64,000 nt of DNA from JACQAP01 sp035275265. Lineage in GTDB: Bacteria > Pseudomonadota > Gammaproteobacteria > Burkholderiales > JACQAP01. Below, one piece after another: positions 26,382 to 35,844 of this stretch. The notes under the pieces were generated by a model. The model saw only the letters and a program-made list of their open reading frames with translations. It was not told where the DNA came from and made no database searches. Position numbers and translations under genes: made by a program. The stretch lies in contig DATENC010000024.1 of NCBI GenBank assembly GCA_035275265.1, forward strand, positions 1-64,000, in the 5' to 3' direction. The first letter of the stretch is position 1. Each line of letters opens with the position of its first letter.

Positions 26382-27617
26382 TCATCGCAACAGTTGTGCG
26401 CCGCCCTTGCCCTGCTGTATCAATGGCACGTAACTATCCAGCTCAGAAATCGTGTCCTTGTCGGTAAGGTCTATCGTTACGCCTTTCTCGGCTGACAGAT
26501 AGCTGGCCATCACCAGCCGCTGCACTTCCAGGCCATACTCCCAGGAAAGCATTGCGCTCCGGCCTGCGGAGAACGCCTCAAGCATGTCGGCGTTCTCGTC
26601 TGTGTAGCCGTAGAGGTCGGCCTCGTTGTACTGCACCGCCAGCAGCCCGCGGCTTGCAGTGGCCTTTTCCAGCGCGCTTTCCTGATCGGCAATCGCCTGC
26701 GCAGCAACGTCGCCGATGAAAACATTCAGTGGCGAGACCAGCGTGTTGATCTCGAATGCGTAGCCCGGGCCCATGCCGTCCATAAACAGCCGCAACCCCT
26801 GTTTCTCGAACATCCACGAGTCGGTAAATTGCGATTTCACGAGTTGGCCGGTTTCGGGGTTTCGGTAGGTGATCATGCCGGTAGCGAAGTCCTCCGCCGG
26901 GGTCTTCGAATAGTCGACTCCGCGCTCCCTGAGTAATTGCTCGCGCCACTTCTTCTGGCCCCACTTCAACAGGCCGATGTCGGCGCTGACCGTGAGCGGT
27001 TTCAGGAACAGCAGGTCCTTGTCGGGCGGAGTCAGCACATAGCGGCCGACCGCGATACTGTGGCACCCCATGTCCAGCAACACGCCGCCGCCCTGGCGGG
27101 TCGGATCCCAGAACCAGGGTTCGTGCGGGCCGCCGTGTTCTTCGGCGGAGCGGGTAAGCGTCAGCGGACCCATTGAGCGCGCCACTGGCAATAGCTGGGT
27201 GCGTTGGGTGCGGATTGCTTTCATGAAAATCTGGTTTTCGAAGTACGCCGTCGGCAGTTTTGCCCCACGCGCCAGTTCGACCAGGCGCCCGGCTTCCTTC
27301 ATGTTGCGACCGAGGGGTTTGTCGAGAATAACGCCTTTGAGCTTCGCGCCGGCTTGGACCGCGGCTACGATCTGTTCCATGACTTCGAGGCGGGCATAGT
27401 TGGGAACATAGAGTGCGAGGACATCGACGTGCCTCGCCATCTCACCGATGCTTTCGAAGAGCCTCGCCTCCCCGAGCTTGCGCTCGCGGCAAAAGCCCGC
27501 AAGCGCCTCGGCGCCGCCGCGCCTCAGCAGGCCAGCGATCTCTATTCCGCGTACCTGATGAATGGCAATCGCGTGGAAGCGTGCGACGAAACCTGCCCCG
27601 ATGAATCCGAGTTTCAT
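26382..27617 (-). CDS. Gfo/Idh/MocA family oxidoreductase
   Basis: 411 residues. The N-terminal Rossmann motif GFIGAGFVARFHA binds NAD(P), and the conserved EKP-type lysine motif is represented by ILDKPLGRNMKEAGRL. The C-terminal domain contains WDPTRQGGGVLLDMGCHSI, with the typical glycine-rich turn and His. A GGGAGG ribosome site precedes the ATG. Members act on sugars, inositols or bile pigments. It leads a transcript with the Rap1a-like and the 107-residue genes. A second, different Gfo/Idh gene lies upstream. Confidence 0.9.
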   Translation of the reverse strand: MKLGFIGAGFVARFHAIAIHQVRGIEIAGLLRRGGAEALAGFCRERKLGEARLFESIGEMARHVDVLALYVPNYARLEVMEQIVAAVQAGAKLKGVILDKPLGRNMKEAGRLVELARGAKLPTAYFENQIFMKAIRTQRTQLLPVARSMGPLTLTRSAEEHGGPHEPWFWDPTRQGGGVLLDMGCHSIAVGRYVLTPPDKDLLFLKPLTVSADIGLLKWGQKKWREQLLRERGVDYSKTPAEDFATGMITYRNPETGQLVKSQFTDSWMFEKQGLRLFMDGMGPGYAFEINTLVSPLNVFIGDVAAQAIADQESALEKATASRGLLAVQYNEADLYGYTDENADMLEAFSAGRSAMLSWEYGLEVQRLVMASYLSAEKGVTIDLTDKDTISELDSYVPLIQQGKGGAQLLR

Positions 27618-27781
27618 CTTCCTCCCTTAGGCCAGTGGCTCACAGTTTCGCCACCGCATGCACCCCAAAAAAATGCGAGTACGACTTGCGACACAACGTT
27701 GTTATGTTGCCATGCTACCCCATGGCGCGGGTAGAAGAGCACGAAATGGAGCCCGCGCCTAGGCCATAGTGCGCGGGCGGT

Positions 27782-29101
27782 TCAGACGCTGCGGCGCGCC
27801 AATTCCGCGGCGCGGGCGAGCAGCGTGTACTTGGTTACCAAGGCGCGTCCGTAATTGTCCGACAACGCGCCGCCGTCGATCCGTCCGAGAAAGCGGTCGA
27901 GCACTTTGGCGAAATGCTGTTCGTGCGTGGTTCGCAGCGCATCCGGAATGGTGATGCGGAAATCGCCGTCCGCCAAGGGCTTGATTCCCACGCCCGGGAA
28001 TGCTCCCTGAAGTGAATCGATCGCGTTCCCGATGGCAGCTGCGTACACTGCCCCGCCGTCGACCGGCCGGACCGTCAGTTCGGTTACATAGTGCGTCCGC
28101 CTGCTGTGTTCGACTACCAGATTGGCGGCCGTTCCGCGCACCTCTGCGTAGTGCGTGTCCCCGCCGCCCTCAGGAACCGATAGCGCCCAGCGGGACTCGA
28201 TTGCAACCGCGGTGCCCCGCAACCGGAAGCCTATCGCCGCATTGCAGAGATAGGAAAGTACGTCATCCGAGACTCGATGGCGCAGCGTTTCCGGGAAGTG
28301 TTCGACGCCGGTAATGCGTGTGTACACGCTGAGCGGCACCTCGGTCGGCCACTGTCGGGCGGACACCAATTCGATATCGCGATCGAAATCCGCGGCATCT
28401 TCCCCGCCGCAGATCCATTGTGCGAGGTCGACCAGGTGCGTGGTGACGTCGGTAATGCCTTCACCTTGCACGGCTACATCGAAAACCCAAGGTGGCCGCA
28501 CCAGTGGTACGCCGTTGACGATCTTGTAAAGGTGGTGGACGCTCATCATCGAAATGGCGGGTTGGTCGCCATTGTCGCGCAGGCGGCCGAATACTTGCGG
28601 CTGTGCGGCGAGTGCCACCTGCAACCGTGTAGCGATCTCGTGGCGTTCCGTCATGATGTCCATCGCCAGTGGCGGCGATGCGGCGACTTCCTTCAGCATC
28701 CCGATCTGGCCCGGGTCGATCAGCCATGGTTTGTCGCCGAGCACGAAGAAGCCGTCCGCGTGCAAGCGGTGGATCGACGCCATCTTGCTGTCGTTCCTTC
28801 CGGCGATGATGACGACCTCACCGGGGCGTTCCATGCACAGGCGTTCAAAATGGTCGTTGCCGCGATAGATGTGGAGGTTCCAGCGCGTCGGGTTGTCGGC
28901 GCGCTGGTTGAACGTCTGCACCATCTGCAGGAATTTCTGCAGGTCCGGGCCGTCGGTGCCATAGATATGGACGTCGTCGCTAAGCCGGGGATGGCGCAAG
29001 CGCAGGGTGAGCGCGGCGTGAAAATGCCCCGGATCGAGAACCACCAGAGTGTGCTTATCAGCGGCCAAATTACTGTCGGTTGTGCTGCGGCCCGGGCGCA
29101 C
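27782..29101 (-). CDS. Gfo/Idh/MocA-like oxidoreductase with divergent C-terminal domain
   Basis: 439 residues. The N-terminal part begins TLVVLDPGHFHAAL rather than a usual GxGxxG motif, and the EKP-like motif is LGDKPWLIDP. The C-terminal domain contains VQGEGITDVTTHLVDLAQWI and matches the putative oxidoreductase C-terminal family found with atypical Gfo/Idh proteins. The start is GTG 29101, divergent from a signal-peptide protein gene. Likely a carbohydrate dehydrogenase or related enzyme; substrate unknown. Confidence 0.85.
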   Translation of the reverse strand: MRPGRSTTDSNLAADKHTLVVLDPGHFHAALTLRLRHPRLSDDVHIYGTDGPDLQKFLQMVQTFNQRADNPTRWNLHIYRGNDHFERLCMERPGEVVIIAGRNDSKMASIHRLHADGFFVLGDKPWLIDPGQIGMLKEVAASPPLAMDIMTERHEIATRLQVALAAQPQVFGRLRDNGDQPAISMMSVHHLYKIVNGVPLVRPPWVFDVAVQGEGITDVTTHLVDLAQWICGGEDAADFDRDIELVSARQWPTEVPLSVYTRITGVEHFPETLRHRVSDDVLSYLCNAAIGFRLRGTAVAIESRWALSVPEGGGDTHYAEVRGTAANLVVEHSRRTHYVTELTVRPVDGGAVYAAAIGNAIDSLQGAFPGVGIKPLADGDFRITIPDALRTTHEQHFAKVLDRFLGRIDGGALSDNYGRALVTKYTLLARAAELARRSV

Positions 29102-29314
29102 TTCGGCGTCACGGATGTTATCCCACAGGTTGTCCGCACAATGCTAACCCCGCAAGGCGCCGGCGCAAAGAAACTGACGCAAAGATCTGAATGGCAGTTC
29201 ATTGGCCTAAAATGCAAGGTTGAAGCGCCGCCGTATGCGGCTCGAAACGCCTCGAAACAGTTCGCGCGCTTCTTCACCCTATAGCAAGCGCATTGGCATT
29301 TTCAGGAGGTTCAA

Positions 29315-30097
29315 GTGCAGTGGATGGGTTGGATTGCCGCCGTGGTGGCGGCTTTTTTTGTGTCCCTGGCTCAGGCCGAACAGGATCTTTCCGAAGAGGC
29401 ACTGAAGCTCGACGCAGTGTCGAGGCTGATCGAAGCGCACGATCCGTCCCTGTCTGTGAACATCGGGCGGGTTTACGTCAAGCAGGCTGCGCTTGGCGCG
29501 GCGCGTGATCTGCTGTACCAGAAGGGCAGGGCGGGCGGGCTGAAAAAGGAGATTTGGAATCTCGATTCACCGCAGTGGCAGGCCGCTGAGCGGGAACTCG
29601 TGCAAGGCACGGACGCGTTGATTCAGCGCCGGGTGGCGAATTCGAACTGGGTCCGCGAGGCCTGGTCCGAACAGGTCGCCACGCTGCTCAACGGCGAGGA
29701 AGCCGACGAAATCGCGGTGCACTTCGAAACCGAGGGCGGCCAGTTGCAGCGGCGGGTAATCGAATGGTACGTGGGCGAACTGACTTTGCAGACCTACACT
29801 TTTACCGACCGCCTCAAGTACGGCGTGCCGGGCTCGGAACAGGAAATGGAAGACCTGCGCAAGACGACTTACGAGATCCGCAGCCATTTCGATGAGATTT
29901 ACGACCTCACCAAATATCCGGACGCCGTGCGTTTTGCCAGCCGCGGCCCAGGCGTGGAGTACTTCAAGATGATGGTGCTGCAAGGCGTCCATGCCCTGCA
30001 CTTGCACCTCGAAGCGGTTGCCAACGAGGCGCGAGAAACAGTTCGTTCCCGTGCCGCGCGTGTGGATCCCTACATCGAACAGATGAAACAAAAATAG
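29315..30097 (+). CDS. Periplasmic hypothetical protein
   Basis: 260 residues. A signal peptide (MQWMGWIAAVVAAFFVSLAQA) is followed by an alpha-helical mature protein with many charged residues. A strong AGGAGG site lies 5 bases before GTG 29315. No cysteine-rich or catalytic motif is visible and no family is recognised. It is divergent from the Gfo/Idh gene and convergent with mgtE. Confidence 0.8.
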   Translation: MQWMGWIAAVVAAFFVSLAQAEQDLSEEALKLDAVSRLIEAHDPSLSVNIGRVYVKQAALGAARDLLYQKGRAGGLKKEIWNLDSPQWQAAERELVQGTDALIQRRVANSNWVREAWSEQVATLLNGEEADEIAVHFETEGGQLQRRVIEWYVGELTLQTYTFTDRLKYGVPGSEQEMEDLRKTTYEIRSHFDEIYDLTKYPDAVRFASRGPGVEYFKMMVLQGVHALHLHLEAVANEARETVRSRAARVDPYIEQMKQK

Positions 30098-30159
30098 CAA
30101 CGAACGCAGCGGCGTGATGGCCTGGACTTTCGTCGCCCGTCGCCCCGCGTCCCTTGCAT

Positions 30160-31467
30160 TCACTCGAGCATAGACGACAGCAGTGTCGCGATCCCGAGGA
30201 AGGAAAAGAAACCCACCACGTCGGTAATGGTGGTCAGTACGATTGAAGAGGACTGCGCGGGGTCCTGGCCGAAGCGGCGCAGCGTGATCGGCACCAAAGC
30301 GCCTGACACACCGGCGATGACCATCGAGGTCACCATCGCAGTGGTAATTACCGCGACCAGCCCGATCGAGCCGCTCCAGAACCACACGCCGACCGCAGTG
30401 GTGGCAGCGATTGCAAGGCCGTTGGCAAGCCCCACGCTAGCCTCCTTCCAGACCATCCGTGGCCACTGGCGCGGGCTGATTTCCCGCAGAACCAGCCCTC
30501 GCATGGTCACAGCCAACGCTTGCAGACCGGCGTTGCCCGATTGCCCTGCCACTACCGGCAGCAAGACCGCGAGCGCGGTGAATTTGGCGATCGTGCCCTC
30601 GAACAGACCGACTACCGCCGCCGCCAGGAATGCGGTAAGCAGATTTACCTGCAGCCAGGGAAGGCGTTTGCGCACCGCGAATGCCGGACCGGAGAGCGCG
30701 CGTTCATCGCGGCTCGCGCCGACCATGGTCTGGATGTCGACGGTCGTTTCCGATTCAATCGCCGAGACCAACGCCGCCTGCCGGATGACGCCAACGAAAC
30801 GCCCGGAGTGATTTGCCACCGGGAGTTCTGTAATCGGCTGGTGCTGCAGGATTTTCACGACGTCTTCGCGCGGGTCGAGATCCGTCACCGCGGCAATCAG
30901 CGGCCGGGTGATCTCTCGCAAGGTCTGCGCCTGCTCTGCCATCGCCAGATCCTGGATCTCGACGCGTCCGATCAGACGCATTTCTTCGTCCACGACGAAC
31001 AGTTCCCGCAGGCCGCGGATCTTGACCGCGCGCAGACGCGCGAGCGCTTCCACGATCGAGAGATCGGATCGGATCGAAGTGACACTTGGGTCCATCAGCC
31101 GGCCCGCGGAATCCTCCGGGTAGTCCAGCATTCCGCGCAACTCGTCGGCCACTTGCGATTCGAGCATCCCGAGCAGACGATCGCGATCGGGACGGTCGAA
31201 TTGGGCTAGCACGGTCACGCTTGCCGCAGGCTCGGCTTCTGACATCAGATGGCGCGCGAGCGTTTCGGCAACGCGCACTAGCGCCGCGCCAGCTACATTC
31301 GGCGCGAGCAGTTGCCAGACGCGCACTACCGTGTGGGGCGGCTGCCCGGCGAGCAATTCGGCGATCTCCTGCGGCGGCAGAGACTCGAGCTGCCGCGCGG
31401 CCTCGTGCGGGTAATCGAGAAAGTAGCGCCGGTTCAGCGCCAGAACTGCCGGCAGGCTGCTGGTCAT
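30160..31467 (-). CDS. mgtE: Magnesium transporter MgtE
   Basis: 435 residues. A cytoplasmic MgtE-N helical domain (residues about 15-120) is followed by two CBS domains (about 130-250) and a five-helix membrane domain. The pore signature LLPVVAGQSGNAGLQALAVTMRGL and the ion-selecting aspartate in TTITDVVGF are both present. ATG 31467 overlaps the upstream stop (ATGA) and is preferred to an earlier in-frame start at 31509, which would overlap the preceding gene more. It ends a three-gene, overlapping set with an MgtE-like soluble protein and an MscS channel. Confidence 0.93.
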   Translation of the reverse strand: MTSSLPAVLALNRRYFLDYPHEAARQLESLPPQEIAELLAGQPPHTVVRVWQLLAPNVAGAALVRVAETLARHLMSEAEPAASVTVLAQFDRPDRDRLLGMLESQVADELRGMLDYPEDSAGRLMDPSVTSIRSDLSIVEALARLRAVKIRGLRELFVVDEEMRLIGRVEIQDLAMAEQAQTLREITRPLIAAVTDLDPREDVVKILQHQPITELPVANHSGRFVGVIRQAALVSAIESETTVDIQTMVGASRDERALSGPAFAVRKRLPWLQVNLLTAFLAAAVVGLFEGTIAKFTALAVLLPVVAGQSGNAGLQALAVTMRGLVLREISPRQWPRMVWKEASVGLANGLAIAATTAVGVWFWSGSIGLVAVITTAMVTSMVIAGVSGALVPITLRRFGQDPAQSSSIVLTTITDVVGFFSFLGIATLLSSMLE

Positions 31468-32312
31468 GAATCCTCGGGCTGCACGGGTTTCGCCGGCGGC
31501 AATAACCACAGTCCCGCTTCCACAAGCCCGGACGCCGCATCCCAGTATCCGCGGGTGAGTACCCCGGTGACGGTGACATCAGCGGTGGGCTGAGTGGGTC
31601 CCCGGCTACGCGCCAGGGCGCGGGCAAGCGTTGCACGGTGCATCACGCCGATCAGCCGCCCGTCGCGCTCCACCACGGGAAGCACGCTCGATTGTTGCCA
31701 CCCGCGCTGCGTCGCCGCGCCGGTGAGCGGCGTCATGGCGGTCAGCATCGCCAAGGGCTTGTGCACGACTGCCGCGAGCGTAGTCGAATCGGGCACGCGC
31801 AGTAGTTCAAGCAAGTCTGCGATGCCGATCAGGCGCTGATCGTGATCCACCGCGTACACCTGGTCGACGTTCCTTTCGTCGCCGCCACGTATGCGTTCCA
31901 GCGCATCGCTTACCCTGGTCTCGGGCGCGAATGCGATGAAGTCGGGGTTGGCCCACGCGCCGACCGAGTCGTCCGGGTAACCGAGCAGTACGCGCGATGC
32001 CACTGCCGTGGCCGTGGGCAGTCCGCTGAGAAGTCGTGACCTGCGCGGTTCAGGTATGTAGCGCAGCACGGTCACGGCGGCCTGCACGCCGGCCGCACTG
32101 AGCAACGCGAGCGTGGGCGCGTCCTCAAGCGAACCGAGGATGCGCGCGGCCGCCGACGGCAGCATTGCGGTAAGCACCGGCGCGCCGGCGCGCGCGGGCA
32201 CGGTTGCGAAAAGCGCCGCTGCATCGGCTCCGGGAATGCGTTCAAGGACACGCGCTGCCTCGGCGGGATGCGCGTTGATATAGGTGAGCGTCAGTGCTTC
32301 GGGTTCAGCCAT
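31464..32312 (-). CDS. Soluble MgtE-N/CBS protein lacking the membrane domain
   Basis: 282 residues resembling only the cytoplasmic half of MgtE. Residues 1-110 follow the MgtE-N plan (PAEAARVLERIPGADAAALFATV, LPSAAARIL), and residues about 120-260 form a CBS pair (DQVYAVDHDQRLIGIADLLELLR and SSVLPVVERDGRLIGVMHRATL). The membrane domain is absent, and the frame ends at the mgtE start. The gene overlaps mgtE by 4 bases and the MscS gene by 8. It could be a Mg2+- or nucleotide-sensing regulatory subunit for MgtE or MscS; that is inference. Confidence 0.85.
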   Translation of the reverse strand: MAEPEALTLTYINAHPAEAARVLERIPGADAAALFATVPARAGAPVLTAMLPSAAARILGSLEDAPTLALLSAAGVQAAVTVLRYIPEPRRSRLLSGLPTATAVASRVLLGYPDDSVGAWANPDFIAFAPETRVSDALERIRGGDERNVDQVYAVDHDQRLIGIADLLELLRVPDSTTLAAVVHKPLAMLTAMTPLTGAATQRGWQQSSVLPVVERDGRLIGVMHRATLARALARSRGPTQPTADVTVTGVLTRGYWDAASGLVEAGLWLLPPAKPVQPEDS

Positions 32313-33138
32313 TGTTCTGGCGCGAGATCACTGCGATCGGCTGTTCGTTGTAGACGCGTCCGGGCAGCGTGACCCGGCCGTCGCCGGTTTCGATGATGAC
32401 CACCGTGGCGGTCACTTCCAGGATGCGGCCTTCATGGCCCGCCACACGAATGAACTGGCCGACGGGGAAGGCTTGGCGCATGTAGTGCGCACCGATGAGG
32501 TTGGCGACGTAGTCGCGCGCGCCGAATCCTACCGCGAGGGCGACGCCACCGACGATGATTGCAGCAGCGCCGGCGGCGAAGATCGCAAGGAAAGTGATCT
32601 TGATACCGACCTGGTCGGCACCGACCAGGATGGCACCGACCAGAATCAGCACGCGCGCGACCCGCGCGAGGGCAAGTCGCTGTGTATGCGCCAGCCGCGT
32701 AGCGGTGGCCAGAAGCAGGTCGGCTACGAAGCGCGAGACGATGTAGCCGGCGCCGATGATCAGCATGCCGGCGATCAGCGTCGGCAAATAATCGATCAGG
32801 CGTGCCAGCCAGTCGGTGAAGGCCTGCAGTCCGAGAACCTGCGTCGCCGCGGCGACAAAGAACAGCAGCACAACCCAGAACACGACTGTGCCGAGTACCG
32901 CTGACGCCCGCCCAACGCGGAAGCGCTCGCTGCTGCCTGGTCCGCCAATACGGGTGAGCAGCCGGTCGAGCAGCAGCACGGCGCGCATGGTCAGCGCGCG
33001 CAGCAGGCGCGCGAGCACCCAGCCGGCGATGAGCAGAAGGATCGCGCCGAGGACGCTCGGGAGGTAGGCTACGATGCGCTCAACGATCGCCGATGCCGCA
33101 TTGGCGAGCGCGTCGCCGAGGCCGCGCACTTTGTTCAT
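32305..33138 (-). CDS. Small-conductance mechanosensitive channel (MscS family)
   Basis: 277 residues. Four to five hydrophobic helices are followed by the MscS beta domain: the pore helix region IVGGVALAVGFGARDYVANLIGAHYMRQAFPVGQFIRVAGHEGRILEV appears in order and the protein ends soon after VYNEQPIAVI, so it is a short form without the large C-terminal cage. ATG 33138 is chosen over 33183 for a shorter N-terminus. It overlaps the soluble MgtE-like gene by 8 bases, implying co-translation. It would release solutes on hypo-osmotic shock. Confidence 0.88.
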   Translation of the reverse strand: MNKVRGLGDALANAASAIVERIVAYLPSVLGAILLLIAGWVLARLLRALTMRAVLLLDRLLTRIGGPGSSERFRVGRASAVLGTVVFWVVLLFFVAAATQVLGLQAFTDWLARLIDYLPTLIAGMLIIGAGYIVSRFVADLLLATATRLAHTQRLALARVARVLILVGAILVGADQVGIKITFLAIFAAGAAAIIVGGVALAVGFGARDYVANLIGAHYMRQAFPVGQFIRVAGHEGRILEVTATVVIIETGDGRVTLPGRVYNEQPIAVISRQNNG

Positions 33139-33335
33139 CCGCAGTGCTCCGAGGTAAGCGTGCGCCGCGGGCTCCCGCGGCATCGTCGCGAGCTTAGCAC
33201 TGCTGCTTATTGCAAGGGAAGCGTCATTCCTGCCGGACGCTACTCGCTTGTCCGATCGGCAGGTGCATCGAACTGGTGCCGCGGAAGTTGCGTGACCGCA
33301 AGTGAAACGATCGCCTGTGGCAACCGTCCTTGTTC

Positions 33336-35021
33336 CTATGCACCGAAACCATCCGCTACGCTGATATCCAGAAGATTTGGCACGCCGCTCGAGATTGCCG
33401 CGCGCAACGCCGGTGCCACGTCCTGCGCGTCGGAGATGCGCTTGGCCGGTACACCCATCGACTGCGATAGCGCGACGAAGTCGATTTCCGGATCGCGCAG
33501 GTCCATGCCGATGAATTTCTCCGTGCCGCGCATCGACACCAGCCTTTCCTTGAGTATCCGGTAACTGCGATTGTTACAGATCACGTAGGTGATCGGGCGC
33601 TTGAGATTGGCCGCGGTCCACAGCGCCTGGATGCTGTACATCGCACTGCCGTCCCCGACGATGGCGACCACTGGCCGGTTCGGCAGCGCCACACTGATAC
33701 CGACCGCGCCGGCCATCGCAAAGCCGATGCCGCCCGAAGCCAAGCCGTAGAAACCTTGCGCATCGCGGAAACGCAGGAAACTCTGCAATGAGAACGTGGA
33801 AGTCAGGCCTTCCTCTACTACTACCGCGTCTTTCGGCAGCGCATCGGCGATGGTCATCATCAGCCAGCGCGGGTCCATCGGTTTTGCTGTCGCGACGGCG
33901 AGCATGTCCTTCGCCAGGCGCTCGCGTTTTGCGGTCCAGTTGTTCTTGGCAATTTCGACCAGCCGCTGGGCCGCTTGCGCTTTACGCCCCGGGCCCATTT
34001 TTCTGCGCAGGACCGGCAGCAGCGCACGCAGTGTTTCCCTGACGCAGGCGCCGATGGCGATCTCGGCCGCATAATTCTTGCCGAGCTCCCAGTCGCGTTC
34101 GCCGATCTGTATCAGCGGCATGCGCTCGGGCAGCGGATCGACCAGACTGTGCACCGACATGCGCAGCACGTCGGCGCCCAGGCATACCAGCAGGTCGTGC
34201 GGAGCGAGCGCCGAATGCACCTGCTGCTGGTTGCGCGTCAGTGCACCGAGGAATGCAGGATGCTCGGAAGGGAAATGCGCCGCGTAGGCGACCGTTTGCT
34301 GGTACACCGGCGCGCCGAGGACTTCGGCTAGTTCCGCCGCTTCCTTCAGCGCGTCGCGCGTAGCTAGTTCGTGGCCGGCCATCAACACCGGATTCTCCGC
34401 AGCCAGAAGCCGGTCCGCGAGCCGATCGAGCACGGCGTCCGAAGGCCGCACGTCGGTTTGCACGCGCGTTGACCTGCCGAGGTCCAGCGGCGCTTCCGCG
34501 TCGAGGATGTCTCCAGGAAGGCTGATGAACACCGGTCCGGTAGGCGGGGTCATTGCGACCTTTGCCGCGCGATGCACAATGCGCGGCAGATCCTGCACGC
34601 GGGTGACCTCCACGGCCCATTTCACCAGCGTGCTGGCGATCGGCACCAGCGGGTCGTAAAGCATCGGCTCAGTCAGGCCGTGACCCTGTTCCTGTTGCCC
34701 GGCGGTGACCAGCACCGGAGAACCGTAGAACTTGGCGTTGAAGAGCGACCCCATGGCGTTGCCCAGCCCGGGGGCCACGTGCACATTGGCGGCGGCGAGC
34801 CGATTCGAGGCGCGCGCATAGCCATCGGCCATCGCCACCACGACCGCTTCCTGCAGGCCGAGCACATACTCGATCTGCGAGTGGTGCGAGAGAGCATCCA
34901 TGATCGGCAGCTCGGTGGTACCGGGATTGCCGAATAAGTGCGTAATGCCTTCGGCAGAGAGCAGCTTCAGGAACGCGGCACGGCCGGTAACGGTTTGGGC
35001 GGTAGGCAGGTTTCGATCCAT
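33336..35021 (-). CDS. Thiamine diphosphate-dependent decarboxylase (benzoylformate decarboxylase-like)
   Basis: 561 residues with the three-domain plan of the acetolactate synthase/benzoylformate decarboxylase family. The N-terminal PYR domain holds FGNPGTTELPIM and the catalytic Glu in LGLQEAVVVAMADGYAR. The C-terminal PP domain holds the ThDP motif GDGSAMYSIQALWTAANLKR ending in NN. It most resembles MdlC-type enzymes that decarboxylate 2-oxo acids such as benzoylformate, but oxalyl-CoA or other substrates cannot be excluded. No mandelate pathway genes are adjacent. Confidence 0.88.
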   Translation of the reverse strand: MDRNLPTAQTVTGRAAFLKLLSAEGITHLFGNPGTTELPIMDALSHHSQIEYVLGLQEAVVVAMADGYARASNRLAAANVHVAPGLGNAMGSLFNAKFYGSPVLVTAGQQEQGHGLTEPMLYDPLVPIASTLVKWAVEVTRVQDLPRIVHRAAKVAMTPPTGPVFISLPGDILDAEAPLDLGRSTRVQTDVRPSDAVLDRLADRLLAAENPVLMAGHELATRDALKEAAELAEVLGAPVYQQTVAYAAHFPSEHPAFLGALTRNQQQVHSALAPHDLLVCLGADVLRMSVHSLVDPLPERMPLIQIGERDWELGKNYAAEIAIGACVRETLRALLPVLRRKMGPGRKAQAAQRLVEIAKNNWTAKRERLAKDMLAVATAKPMDPRWLMMTIADALPKDAVVVEEGLTSTFSLQSFLRFRDAQGFYGLASGGIGFAMAGAVGISVALPNRPVVAIVGDGSAMYSIQALWTAANLKRPITYVICNNRSYRILKERLVSMRGTEKFIGMDLRDPEIDFVALSQSMGVPAKRISDAQDVAPALRAAISSGVPNLLDISVADGFGA

Positions 35022-35118
35022 ATGAAACTCGGGGGGTGGGCTTCTGAGGTTGGGAGAAGTTGAGCCGGCAGCTTTATTCTCCGGGATTAGCTGGGTCTTC
35101 TCAACGTAAACGCGCGTA

Positions 35119-35844
35119 TTACGACGATGCGGGCCTGCTGCCGGCGCGCGCCGTCAGCAACACGTTCGCGAACGGCGTGCCTGCGCTGACGGCCTCTGCC
35201 TCGACCGCGAAGCCGAGACTGTTCAACATCGCGGTCCAGTCCGCGAGCGAGCAATGATGATGCGGTGGAACGCGCTGGCCCCGCATGATCGACGAAAACC
35301 AGTCGGCGACGCGGGTGAAACCAAAGCGAAGTCCGGCGTCAATGTCGGCGACCCGCATGAACAAGGTGCCGCCGGCACGCAGCGCGTGGGCCACTTGTTG
35401 CAGCACGCGTCTTTGCGCGTCTGGTTCGAGAAGATGGATTACGTCGAGAATGAACACCGCGTCGGCGTCGGGCAGCTTTGAATCGCGCAGATCGCCGGTC
35501 CGCACGGACGCGGATCCGGCCAGTGCAATGCGTGCCCAACTCGCTGAGCGTTCCTGCAACTCGATGCCGGAAAACTGTATCGTTGACGGAGGCGCCGGCC
35601 AGTCCATGTGCCACGCACCGGCTTCGTATTGCCTGCGCGCGGCGATCAGCACGGCGGCAAGCAGAGCTTGGCCACATCCCAAATCCAGAATTCGTGCACC
35701 GTCCGCGATCCCGCCTCGCCGCAACACCGACAGGTATACCGGGTCGTACGCGAGTTTGCCTCGGGCGAAGAAATACGGGTAGAGGCCCGCCGCGAGGTAG
35801 GGGCGCGCAGCAGACCTGACGAGCACTCGAAACTCCGCTTGCAT
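35119..35844 (-). CDS. SAM-dependent class I methyltransferase
   Basis: 241 residues. Motif I is ILDLGCGQALLAAVL; the acidic motif II is in SGIELQERS, and VFILDVIHLL corresponds to motif post-I/II. It starts exactly where the upstream polysaccharide deacetylase ends (TGATG), so the two are translationally coupled. The pairing suggests modification of a surface glycan or a lipid carrier, but the acceptor is not evident. Confidence 0.85.
   Translation of the reverse strand: MQAEFRVLVRSAARPYLAAGLYPYFFARGKLAYDPVYLSVLRRGGIADGARILDLGCGQALLAAVLIAARRQYEAGAWHMDWPAPPSTIQFSGIELQERSASWARIALAGSASVRTGDLRDSKLPDADAVFILDVIHLLEPDAQRRVLQQVAHALRAGGTLFMRVADIDAGLRFGFTRVADWFSSIMRGQRVPPHHHCSLADWTAMLNSLGFAVEAEAVSAGTPFANVLLTARAGSRPASS

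Noticed and set aside
28277..29284. 335-residue frame antisense to the Gfo/Idh-like gene
   Set aside because: Shadow of a real gene on the minus strand with recognisable motifs.
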